Translations under genes and position numbers: made by a program
The notes under the pieces: generated by a model
What the model was told of the DNA's origin: nothing
The model's input: the letters and a program-made list of their open reading frames with translations, nothing else
Databases searched by the model: none
NCBI GenBank assembly: GCA_946480245.1
Contig: CAMLIZ010000216.1
Coordinates: 1-5,837, forward strand
From: an uncultured Pseudomonadota bacterium
GTDB taxonomy: Bacteria > Pseudomonadota > Gammaproteobacteria > Burkholderiales > Burkholderiaceae
Direction of reading: 5' to 3'
Length of the DNA stretch: 5,837 nucleotides
In this document: positions 1-5,705 of the stretch, piece after piece
Layout: the number at the start of each line of letters is the position of its first letter
How positions within the stretch are numbered: position 1 is the first letter of the stretch

Positions 1-344
1 ACAAGTTCCCCGGCCAGCTCTCCGGTGGTCAGCAGCAGCGCGTGGCGATCGCGCGCGCGCTCAGCATGGATCCCATCGTGATGCTGTTCGACGAGCCCAC
101 CTCTGCGCTCGACCCGGAGATGGTGGGCGAGGTGCTGGACGTGATGGTGCAGCTCGCGCAGGAAGGCATGACCATGATGTGCGTGACGCACGAGATGGGC
201 TTCGCCAAGCGGGTCAGCCACCGCGTGATCTTCATGGACGCGGGCAAGATCGTCGAGGACTGCACGCGCGACGAGTTCTTCGGCAACCCCGACGCGCGTT
301 CACCGCGCGCGAAGGATTTCCTCTCGAAGATCCTGCAGCACTGA
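1..344 (+). CDS. Polar amino-acid ABC transporter ATP-binding subunit (GltL/GlnQ type), 3' part only
   Basis: This is the C-terminal 113 residues of an ATPase that powers import of a polar amino acid (glutamate, aspartate, glutamine or similar) from the inner face of the cytoplasmic membrane. The frame is open from base 3, and the true start and Walker A motif lie left of the window. What is visible: the ABC signature LSGGQQQR (bases 18-41), Walker B VMLFDEP (78-98) with the catalytic Glu codon at 93-95, the D-loop SALDPE, and the switch histidine in CVTHEMGF (His codon 189-191). The family is usually about 240-250 residues, so slightly under half is present. The end SKILQH is, from memory, common in Burkholderiales GltL proteins. 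Family assignment is firm; the exact substrate cannot be read from the ATPase, so gltL is only a likely symbol. The GTG at base 42 lies inside the ABC signature region and is not a start. Partner permease and binding-protein genes would be expected upstream. Confidence 0.93.
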   Translation, partial: KFPGQLSGGQQQRVAIARALSMDPIVMLFDEPTSALDPEMVGEVLDVMVQLAQEGMTMMCVTHEMGFAKRVSHRVIFMDAGKIVEDCTRDEFFGNPDARSPRAKDFLSKILQH

Positions 345-349
345 GTGCT
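337..349. repeat. Small inverted repeat with the ABC ATPase stop codon as its loop
   Basis: AGCAC (337-341) and GTGCT (345-349) are perfect 5-bp arms. The three loop bases 342-344 are the TGA stop codon of the ABC transporter gene. The stem is short and followed by only two T residues (349-350), so it is at best a weak part of the termination region between the two convergent genes. It may be chance. Confidence 0.35.
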
Positions 350-354
350 TGCCA

Positions 355-379
355 GCGCGCCGGCCTCACGCCGGCGCGT
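355..379. terminator. Strong GC hairpin between convergent genes, possible bidirectional terminator
   Basis: Bases 356-364 (CGCGCCGGC) and 370-378 (GCCGGCGCG) form a perfect 9-bp GC stem, extended by a G-T pair (355/379), around a five-base loop (365-369). The loop contains the stop codon of the minus-strand GGDEF-EAL gene (366-368), so the hairpin covers the end of that gene and the end of the 21-base gap after the ABC transporter gene. There is no T-run on either strand after the stem, so it is not a classic intrinsic terminator. It could still slow polymerase or protect both 3' ends, or act together with Rho. The structure is seen directly; the terminator role is inferred from its place between two convergent genes. 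Confidence 0.5.
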
Positions 380-2432
380 GCTCGCCCAGCCAGCGCGCAA
401 AGGCCGCCGCCGGCAATGGCCGGCTGATCAGCTCGCCCTGCAGTTCGTGGCAGCCCAGCTCCAGCAGGAAAGCCTGCTGGGCGGGCGTTTCCACCCCTTC
501 GGCGATCACCACCAGCCCCAGGCCGCGCGCCAGCTGAACCACGGCGCGCGCGATCGCCGCTGAGCCGGCATTGCCCGGCAGATCCTTCACGAACGAGCGG
601 TCGATCTTGATCTTGTCGATCGGCAGGTCCTTCAGGTGGCCGAGCGACGAGTAGCCGGTGCCGAAGTCGTCGATCGCGATGCGAATGCCGAAGCGCTTGA
701 GCCGCGCCAGCAGGGCCTTCACCTCGCCCACGTCGTCCATCAGCATGCGCTCGGTGAGCTCCAGCTCGAGCAAGTGCCCCGGCACGCCTTCCTCGGCGAG
801 AACCTCGGCCACGCTGTCGACAAAGCCGGCCGCATGGAACTCCACGCTTGACAGGTTCACCGCCACCGGCACGGTGGGCGTGCCGTGCACCTGCCAGTCG
901 CGCGCGCTGCGCAGCGCCTGGCGCAGCGTCCAGCGACCGATGCCGCGCATCAGCCGGCGCTGCTCGGCCACCGGGATGAAGCTGTCCGGCCCGAGCAGGC
1001 CGCGCTCTGGATGGCGCCAGCGGATCAGCGCCTCGGCGCCGACCAGGCGGCCGTCGCGTGCACGCACCTGCGGCTGGAAGTGCAGCTCGAACTCGCCGCG
1101 GTCGATCGCCAGCGCGAGCTGGCTTTCCAGCACGAGCGCGTCGAACGCGGCGCTGGCCATCGCGGACTCGAAGAAGCGGAAGCCGGCGCGGCCGCGGGCC
1201 TTGGCACCGTACATCGCGGTATCGGCATGCTTGATGAGGTCGGCTGGGGTGGATGCATCCTGCGGGTACAGCGCGACGCCGATCGACGGCGTGACCGACA
1301 GTGACTGACCTTCCACCTCCACCGGCACCTCCACCACGCGCAGCAACTTGGCGGCCACCTCCTCGATGGCGGCGCGGTCCGGCGAGCCGCCCAGCAGCAC
1401 CATGAACTCGTCGCCACCGAAGCGGGCCACGACATCGCTCGCGCGCAGCTCGGAGGTGATGCGCGCGGCCACGGTGCGCAGCAAGGTGTCACCGGCCAGG
1501 TGGCCCAGCGAATCGTTCACGCGCTTGAAGTGGTCGAGATCGATGAACAGCAGAGCAATGCACTCGTCGTCGTGCAGCGCGGCCATCTGCTGCTCCAGCC
1601 GCTCCATGAAGGCGGTGCGGTTGGGCAGACCGGTGAGCGGGTCGTGATGCGCCAGGTGGTGGATGCGCGCCTGCGCCGCGTGGCGGTCGCGCATGTCGCG
1701 CACGATCGTCATGCGCATGCGCTCGCCGTTGCGCAGCATGGTGCGCACGATGAACTCGACCGGGATGGGCTGCCCGTTCTTGTGCAGGATGGCCAGCTCA
1801 TAGCTTGTCTCCTGGCCGGCGCTCATCACGGCCAGCACGCGCGCCACGTGTTCCGGCGGGATGAAGCTGAGCACGTGGCGGCCGCGCATCTCGGCCAGCG
1901 TGTGGCCGATGAGCGCCAGCAGCGGCGGGTTCGCGTCGGTGACGATGCCGTCCTTGTGGAAGACGATGCCCTCGGCGCTGGCCTGCATGAACTTGGCCAG
2001 CCGTTCCTCCGAGTCGCGCACCGCAGCCTCGGCCAGGCGGTGCTTGGTGATGTCGGAAATCAGCACGAACACGGCGAGCGGCGTGCCGTCGGCGGCCAGG
2101 TGCGGCAGCAGGTTCACCTCCAGCCAGCGCGGCTGGCCGTCGGCGCCGCGCAGCTGGCGCTCGTAGAGCACGGCTTCGCGCTGCTGCAGCACGTGTTCCA
2201 CCTGCGGCTGGATCTCGCGCGCCGCCTCCTCGCCGATCACCTCCGCAAAGGTGTGGCCGACGATCGAGTGCTCGTCCCAGCCGAAAGTGCGGGCGTACTG
2301 CTTGTTGGCGAACAGGCAGCGATAGGTGGCGGCCTGGTAACTCGCGATCAGCGCCGGCACGTTGTCGGCGAGCAGCCGGAACTGCTCGGCGCCAGCGTCG
2401 CTCAGCGGGGGAGTGGGGATGTCAGCGCTCAT
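366..2432 (-). CDS. Cytosolic PAS-PAS-GGDEF-EAL cyclic-di-GMP turnover protein
   Basis: Predicted 688-residue sensor enzyme that makes and/or degrades cyclic di-GMP. Order of domains: PAS 1 about 15-130, PAS 2 about 140-255, GGDEF about 262-425, EAL about 440-680. No signal peptide or membrane segment is visible, so it should be cytosolic. The cyclase site looks complete: GGDEF at 339-343, metal Asp298, guanine-site Asn306 and Asp315, and an inhibitory I-site RASD (330-333) exactly five residues before GGDEF. The phosphodiesterase site is also complete by motif: EAL 467-469 with Arg471, Asn526, Glu558, Glu561, loop 6 from Asp588-Asp589 ([10 protein letters not shown]), Lys609, Glu645 and Gln665. 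The usual QGY is QGE here (Glu667). The chosen ATG (2432-2430) begins MSADIPTPP and has GGAAAG nine bases upstream; longer in-frame starts would run into pyrC on the other strand. Single gene, convergent with the ABC ATPase and divergent from pyrC. The net activity and the PAS ligand cannot be told from sequence. Confidence 0.95.
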   Translation of the reverse strand: MSADIPTPPLSDAGAEQFRLLADNVPALIASYQAATYRCLFANKQYARTFGWDEHSIVGHTFAEVIGEEAAREIQPQVEHVLQQREAVLYERQLRGADGQPRWLEVNLLPHLAADGTPLAVFVLISDITKHRLAEAAVRDSEERLAKFMQASAEGIVFHKDGIVTDANPPLLALIGHTLAEMRGRHVLSFIPPEHVARVLAVMSAGQETSYELAILHKNGQPIPVEFIVRTMLRNGERMRMTIVRDMRDRHAAQARIHHLAHHDPLTGLPNRTAFMERLEQQMAALHDDECIALLFIDLDHFKRVNDSLGHLAGDTLLRTVAARITSELRASDVVARFGGDEFMVLLGGSPDRAAIEEVAAKLLRVVEVPVEVEGQSLSVTPSIGVALYPQDASTPADLIKHADTAMYGAKARGRAGFRFFESAMASAAFDALVLESQLALAIDRGEFELHFQPQVRARDGRLVGAEALIRWRHPERGLLGPDSFIPVAEQRRLMRGIGRWTLRQALRSARDWQVHGTPTVPVAVNLSSVEFHAAGFVDSVAEVLAEEGVPGHLLELELTERMLMDDVGEVKALLARLKRFGIRIAIDDFGTGYSSLGHLKDLPIDKIKIDRSFVKDLPGNAGSAAIARAVVQLARGLGLVVIAEGVETPAQQAFLLELGCHELQGELISRPLPAAAFARWLGEHAPA

Positions 2433-2441
2433 CGCGGGTGG

Positions 2442-2447
2442 CTTTCC
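2442..2447 (-). promoter_or_regulatory. Ribosome binding site of the GGDEF-EAL gene
   Basis: Reads GGAAAG on the minus strand, nine bases before the ATG at 2432-2430. It is the main reason for choosing this start over the upstream in-frame starts, which would overlap pyrC. Confidence 0.5.
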
Positions 2448-2456
2448 GACTGCGGC

Positions 2457-2462
2457 ATCATA
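2457..2462 (-). promoter_or_regulatory. Candidate -10 element for the GGDEF-EAL gene
   Basis: Reads TATGAT on the minus strand, five of six matches to the sigma-70 consensus TATAAT. A start site about seven bases on, near 2450, would give an 18-base leader that just contains the GGAAAG ribosome site. No good -35 hexamer sits at 16-18 bases; the best at 18 bases is TGGTCT (three of six). The call is therefore tentative. Confidence 0.35.
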
Positions 2463-2471
2463 GTCGCGGGG

Positions 2472-2490
2472 CCCGTGGCCAGACCATGGG
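2472..2490. repeat. Imperfect dyad in the divergent GGDEF-EAL / pyrC promoter region
   Basis: CCCGTGG (2472-2478) and CCATGGG (2484-2490) pair as a 7-bp stem with one G-T pair around the five-base loop CCAGA. It lies mid-way in the 110-base region between the two divergent starts, upstream of the candidate -10 boxes of both genes, where an operator could sit. No known regulator motif is recognised, and in DNA this rich in G and C such a dyad may be chance. Confidence 0.3.
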
Positions 2491-2527
2491 GCAAGCGCCT
2501 CATACGAGGGGGCTGGCACCGACGCAA

Positions 2528-2536
2528 TGGGACAAT
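2528..2536 (+). promoter_or_regulatory. Candidate extended -10 promoter element of pyrC
   Basis: TGGGACAAT consists of a TGn extension followed by GACAAT (2531-2536), four of six matches to TATAAT. No -35 hexamer is recognisable at the normal distance, which the TGn extension could make up for. The hexamer ends only six bases before the pyrC ATG, so transcription would start at or next to the A of the ATG and leave no room for a ribosome site. The alternative is that GGGA (2529-2532) is a weak Shine-Dalgarno sequence ten bases before the ATG and the promoter lies further upstream. Confidence 0.4.
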
Positions 2537-2542
2537 CGCGGC

Positions 2543-3586
2543 ATGAGCGACGCCCCGACAACCCTCACGCTGACACGCCCCGACGACTGGCATTTGCACC
2601 TGCGCGACGGCGCCGCGCTGGCAGCCGTGCTGCCGCACAGCGCGCGCCAATTTGCACGTGCCATCGTGATGCCCAACCTCCGGCCGCCGGTCACCACCGC
2701 CGCGCAGGCCGAGGCCTATCGCGAGCGCATCCTGCAGGCGCGGCCCGCCGGCAGCGACTTCCAGCCTTTGATGACGCTGTACCTCGCCGACAACCTGGCG
2801 CCGGAGGAGATCCGCCGTGCCAGGGCGGCTGGCGTGGTGGCGGTGAAGCTGTACCCGGCCGGCGCCACCACCAACAGCGACGCGGGCGTCACCGACCTGC
2901 GCAAGACCTACGCCACGCTGGAGGCGATGCAGCGCGAGGGCCTGCTGCTGCTGGTGCACGGCGAGGTCACCGATCCGGCCGTGGACATCTTCGACCGCGA
3001 GGCGGTGTTCATCGAGCGCCAGATGATGCCGCTGCGGCGCGACTTCCCGGCGCTGAAGGTGGTGTTCGAGCACCTCACCACGCGCGAGGGCGTGCAGTAC
3101 GTGCAGCAGGCCGGCGAGCACACCGCCGCCACGATCACCGCGCACCACCTGCTCTACAACCGCAACGCTCTCTTCACCGGCGGACTGCGGCCGCACTACT
3201 ACTGCCTGCCGGTGCTCAAGGGCGAGGAGCATCGTCAGGCGCTGCTGCAGGCCGTGGCCAGCGGCAGCCCGAAGTTCTTCCTCGGCACCGACAGCGCGCC
3301 GCATGCAGCGGCCCTGAAGGAGCAGGGCAGCTGCGCGGCCGGCTGCTACACCGGGCTGAATGCGCTGGAGCTGTATGCCGAAGCCTTCGAATCGGTGGGG
3401 GCGCTCGACAAGCTGGAGGGCTTTGCCAGCGTGCACGGCGCCCGCTTCTATGGCCTGCCGCGCAACAGCGGCACAGTCACGCTGGTGAAGCGGCCCTGGA
3501 CCGTGCCGGAAACGCTGCCCTTCGGCGACGCCACGCTGAAGCCCTTGCGCGGCGGCGACACGCTGCAGTGGCAGCTGCAGGACTGA
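2543..3586 (+). CDS. pyrC: Dihydroorotase, type II (PyrC)
   Basis: Zinc enzyme of the amidohydrolase superfamily that closes N-carbamoyl-L-aspartate to L-dihydroorotate, third step of de novo pyrimidine synthesis, in the cytosol. The 347-residue product matches the E. coli PyrC length (348) and keeps its metal ligands at nearly the same positions: His17 and His19 in WHLHLRDG, the Lys102 that is carboxylated in AVKLYPAG, His139 in LLVHGE, His177 in VFEHLTT and the catalytic Asp250 in FLGTDSAPH. Arg21 and Asn45 of the substrate site and the flexible-loop Thr109-Thr110 ([10 protein letters not shown]) are also present. The ATG at 2543 gives [20 protein letters not shown], the normal N-terminus; the frame is open back to 2438 but that part has no family features. 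A strong ribosome site is missing. It is divergent from the GGDEF-EAL gene and convergent with the MFS gene, whose stop is four bases away, so it is probably transcribed alone. Confidence 0.98.
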   Translation: MSDAPTTLTLTRPDDWHLHLRDGAALAAVLPHSARQFARAIVMPNLRPPVTTAAQAEAYRERILQARPAGSDFQPLMTLYLADNLAPEEIRRARAAGVVAVKLYPAGATTNSDAGVTDLRKTYATLEAMQREGLLLLVHGEVTDPAVDIFDREAVFIERQMMPLRRDFPALKVVFEHLTTREGVQYVQQAGEHTAATITAHHLLYNRNALFTGGLRPHYYCLPVLKGEEHRQALLQAVASGSPKFFLGTDSAPHAAALKEQGSCAAGCYTGLNALELYAEAFESVGALDKLEGFASVHGARFYGLPRNSGTVTLVKRPWTVPETLPFGDATLKPLRGGDTLQWQLQD

Positions 3587-3590
3587 CGCG

Positions 3591-4733
3591 CTACACGGTG
3601 GTGGCGGCGGGCTCGCGCAGGTGGTGCGTGAGCAGCGCGATCACCGCGCAGAGCAGTGCCAGCAGCAGCAATGCGATGCGCAGGCTGGTGGCCTGCGCCA
3701 GCCAGCCGATCAGCGGCGGCCCCAGCAGGAAGCCGCTGTAGCCCACGGTGGCCATCGCCGCGATGCCATGACCTGCGCCGCTGCGCGAGCGGCGCGCCGC
3801 GGCACCGAACACCAGCGGCGCCAGCGTTGCCAGCGCCAGCCCGACGAGCGCGAATGCGGCCAGCGTGAGCGCCGTGCTGCCGCTCCACAGCGCGAGCGTC
3901 AGCGTGGCCGCGGCCAGCAAGTTGCTCAGGCGCAGCGGCAGCACTGGCCCCAGCCGCAGCACCAGGGCGTCGCCGGCAAAGCGCACCGCCATCATCGTGA
4001 GCGAGAACAGCGCATAGCCCATCGCCGCCAGCGCGGCGGTGGTGCCCAACGTGTCGTGCAGGAACACTGCGCTCCAGTCGGCCATCGCACCTTCGATCAG
4101 GAACGAGCAGAACACGATGGCCCCGAGCCCGGCGAGGGCGGCCTCCGGGCGCGCAAAGCGCGGTGCACCGGGTGCCGGTTGACGCGCTGCACCCGCGGGC
4201 AGCAGCGGCTGCACCGCCAGCACGGCCAGCGCCAGCAGCGCCGCCACGCCGCCCAGGTGCCAGGCGGGCGACACCTGGAGGCGCGCCATCCAGCCGCCGA
4301 ACGCGGCCCCGGCTAGGCCGCCCGCACTCCACATGCCGTGCATGACCGACATGATCGGCCGGCCGCTGCGCGCCTCTTCCTCGGCGGCCAGCGCGTTCAT
4401 CGCCACGTCCATCGCGCCGCTGGCCGCGCCCAGTACGAACAACGACAACGCGAGCAAGGGCAGCAGCCCCACCAGCGCCGGCTGGGGCAGTACCAAGCAC
4501 CAGATCAGCGAGGCCGCGAGCGTCAGCTGGCGCGCGCCGAGCACCGCGCAACCGCGCCCGGCCAGCGGAAACGCCACCAGCGCGCCCGCGCCGAGCGCGA
4601 ACAGGGCAGTGCCCAGTTCGCCGTCCGACAAGGCCAGCGCCTGCCGCACCGCCGGGATGCGCGACACCCAGCTGGCAAAGCCGGCGCCGTTGGCGAAGAA
4701 CACCAGGGCGATGGCCAGACGCGTGCGGGTCAA
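3591..4733 (-). CDS. YbjJ-like major facilitator superfamily (MFS) transporter
   Basis: Predicted 380-residue, roughly 12-helix inner-membrane transporter. Family motifs seen: [19 protein letters not shown] (12-30), [11 protein letters not shown] (106-116) followed by [13 protein letters not shown] (127-139), [14 protein letters not shown] (214-227) at the start of the second half, and [16 protein letters not shown] (331-346). These match the E. coli YbjJ type (about 400 residues), whose substrate I do not know. A hydrophilic Ala/Pro-rich stretch (about 179-199) separates the two six-helix halves. The start is inferred as TTG (4733-4731), which overlaps the cysK stop as TTGA. No in-frame ATG or GTG lies close upstream, and the next candidate, GTG at codon 11, would cut helix 1. 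The frame stays open far into cysK, but that upstream part is an antiparallel-free shadow of the same-strand cysK gene in another frame. Translation is probably coupled to cysK. Export of cysteine or O-acetylserine is a guess from context only. Confidence 0.9.
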   Translation of the reverse strand: MTRTRLAIALVFFANGAGFASWVSRIPAVRQALALSDGELGTALFALGAGALVAFPLAGRGCAVLGARQLTLAASLIWCLVLPQPALVGLLPLLALSLFVLGAASGAMDVAMNALAAEEEARSGRPIMSVMHGMWSAGGLAGAAFGGWMARLQVSPAWHLGGVAALLALAVLAVQPLLPAGAARQPAPGAPRFARPEAALAGLGAIVFCSFLIEGAMADWSAVFLHDTLGTTAALAAMGYALFSLTMMAVRFAGDALVLRLGPVLPLRLSNLLAAATLTLALWSGSTALTLAAFALVGLALATLAPLVFGAAARRSRSGAGHGIAAMATVGYSGFLLGPPLIGWLAQATSLRIALLLLALLCAVIALLTHHLREPAATTV

Positions 4734-5656
4734 GCCGTCTCGGCTGGCAGGAACCCCTCGATCGACAGGTAGCGCTCGCCGGTGTCGTAGTTGAAGCCGA
4801 GCACGCGGGCACCGGCCGGCAGCTCCTTCAGCTTCTTGCCAATGGCGGCCAAGGTGGCGCCGCTGGAGATGCCGACCAGCAGGCCTTCCTCGCGCGCGCA
4901 GCGGCGCGCCATCTCCCGGGCCTCCTCGGCGTCCACCAGGATCGTGCCGTCGAGCAGCTCGGTCTGCAGGTTCTTCGGGATGAAGCCGGCGCCGATGCCC
5001 TGGATCGGATGCGGCGCCGGCGCGCCGCCGCTGATCACCGGCGACGCGGCCGGCTCCACTGCAAACACCTTCAGCTGAGGCCACTTCGGCTTGAGCACGC
5101 GCGCGCAGCCGCTGATGTGGCCGCCGGTGCCGACACCGGTGATCAACGCGTCCAGGCCGTCGGGAAAGTCGGCCGCGATCTCCTGCGCGGTGGTGCGTTC
5201 ATGCACCTCGATGTTGGCTGGGTTGTCGAACTGCTGCGGCATCCAAGCGCCCGGCGTGCTGGCCACGATCTCGCCCGCCTTCGCGATCGAGCCCTTCATG
5301 CCTTGCTCGCGCGGGGTCAGCACGAACCTGGCGCCATAGGCGAGCATCAGGCGCCGGCGCTCGACCGACATGCTCTCGGGCATCACCAGCACCAGTGCAT
5401 AGCCCTTCACCGCGGCCACCATGGCCAGGCCGATGCCGGTGTTGCCGGACGTGGGTTCGACGATCGTGCCGCCGGGCTTGAGCGCGCCGCTGCGCTCGGC
5501 CGCCTCCACCATCGCCAGCGCGATGCGGTCCTTCACCGAGCCGCCAGGGTTGGCGCGCTCGGACTTGATCCACACCTCGTGCGTGCTGCCGAACAGGCGG
5601 TTGATGCGGATGTGCGGCGTGTTGCCGATCGTGGCCAGAACGTTCAGGGCTTTCAT
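4730..5656 (-). CDS. cysK: Cysteine synthase A / O-acetylserine sulfhydrylase (CysK)
   Basis: PLP enzyme that makes L-cysteine from O-acetyl-L-serine and sulfide, the last step of sulfate assimilation, in the cytosol. The 308-residue product is of normal length (family about 300-325). Visible: the PLP-binding Lys42 in NPGGSVKDR (36-44), the substrate loop TSGNTGIG (69-76), the phosphate-binding glycine loop [10 protein letters not shown] (174-183), [15 protein letters not shown] (216-230) and the Ser265 region GISSGA (262-267) that contacts the PLP ring. The GTGG form of the glycine loop and the [10 protein letters not shown] block favour CysK over CysM, though similar proteins are often named cysM in databases. 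The ATG at 5656-5654 begins [20 protein letters not shown], the family N-terminus, with GAAAG nine bases upstream; the frame is open back to 5773 but that part overlaps rnpB. It is first in an operon with the MFS gene (four-base overlap) and divergent from rnpB. Confidence 0.96.
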   Translation of the reverse strand: MKALNVLATIGNTPHIRINRLFGSTHEVWIKSERANPGGSVKDRIALAMVEAAERSGALKPGGTIVEPTSGNTGIGLAMVAAVKGYALVLVMPESMSVERRRLMLAYGARFVLTPREQGMKGSIAKAGEIVASTPGAWMPQQFDNPANIEVHERTTAQEIAADFPDGLDALITGVGTGGHISGCARVLKPKWPQLKVFAVEPAASPVISGGAPAPHPIQGIGAGFIPKNLQTELLDGTILVDAEEAREMARRCAREEGLLVGISSGATLAAIGKKLKELPAGARVLGFNYDTGERYLSIEGFLPAETA

Positions 5657-5665
5657 CGCGGGCGT

Positions 5666-5670
5666 CTTTC
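5666..5670 (-). promoter_or_regulatory. Weak ribosome binding site of cysK
   Basis: Reads GAAAG on the minus strand, nine bases before the cysK ATG at 5656-5654. It is a weak Shine-Dalgarno match, but its spacing and the bases that follow resemble the leader of the GGDEF-EAL gene. It supports the chosen start over upstream in-frame starts that fall within rnpB. Confidence 0.4.
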
Positions 5671-5683
5671 GAGTGGGGCGTGA

Positions 5684-5703
5684 GGCCGGAGGATAATCCG
5701 GCC
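5684..5703. repeat. Perfect 7-bp inverted repeat around the rnpB -10 box
   Basis: GGCCGGA (5684-5690) and TCCGGCC (5697-5703) are perfect complementary arms around six bases, GGATAA. The element contains the likely -10 box of rnpB on the plus strand and, read on the minus strand, GATTAT, a possible -10 for cysK. It lies in the short gap between the two divergent genes. It may be an operator or a symmetric bidirectional promoter, or, since it is GC-rich, partly chance. Confidence 0.45.
5692..5697 (+). promoter_or_regulatory. rnpB: Candidate -10 element of rnpB
   Basis: GATAAT matches five of six bases of TATAAT and ends eight bases before the estimated 5' end of the RNase P RNA, which is the right distance for the transcription start. 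The stretch between it and the start (CCGGCCCG) is entirely G and C, the kind of discriminator found at stringently controlled stable-RNA promoters. No clear -35 hexamer is visible; TTCGAG (5668-5673) at 18 bases shares only the first two positions. Confidence 0.6.
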
Positions 5704-5705
5704 CG

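Noticed and set aside
2470..2485. GGCCCGTG followed by GCCAGACC occurs both upstream of pyrC and at the start of rnpB (5700-5721)
   Set aside because: Spacing differs (zero and six bases), the second block is part of the conserved rnpB stem region, and shared 8-mers are common by chance in GC-rich DNA of this length.
2513..2528. Possible sigma-54 promoter, because CTGGCAC occurs upstream of pyrC
   Set aside because: The required GC of the -12 element is not found at the right distance: five bases after TGGCAC the sequence reads CAAT instead of TTGC.
2438..2542. Extended N-terminus for PyrC (35 more residues)
   Set aside because: The extension overlaps the other gene's promoter region and has no similarity to the family; E. 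coli numbering of the zinc ligands fits the ATG at 2543.
1500..2546. Long open frame of 348 codons on the plus strand opposite the PAS/GGDEF part of the c-di-GMP gene
   Set aside because: It is antisense to a gene with clear domains, its protein is rich in Arg, His, Ala and Gln with no recognisable motif, and long chance frames are normal opposite genes of this GC content.
2433..2561. Extended N-terminus for the GGDEF-EAL protein (43 more residues)
   Set aside because: It would overlap the start of pyrC, has no domain features, and the internal ATG at 2432 has a ribosome site and gives a normal N-terminus directly before the first PAS domain.
2429..3436. Open frame of 335 codons on the minus strand opposite pyrC
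   Set aside because: It mirrors the highly conserved pyrC codons; the product is low-complexity and His/Arg/Gly-rich with no family features.
3562..3580. Inverted repeats GCTGC/GCAGC and CTGCAG/CTGCAG at the end of pyrC as a terminator
   Set aside because: They encode the repeated Leu-Gln residues of the PyrC C-terminus (LQWQLQD) and no T-run follows on either strand.
3448..4812. Minus-strand open frame of 454 codons over the MFS gene in another frame, and plus-strand frames such as 3621-4316
   Set aside because: Products are Arg/Gly/Ala-rich or Gln/Arg-rich and have no hydrophobic helices, while the chosen frame has a full MFS pattern.
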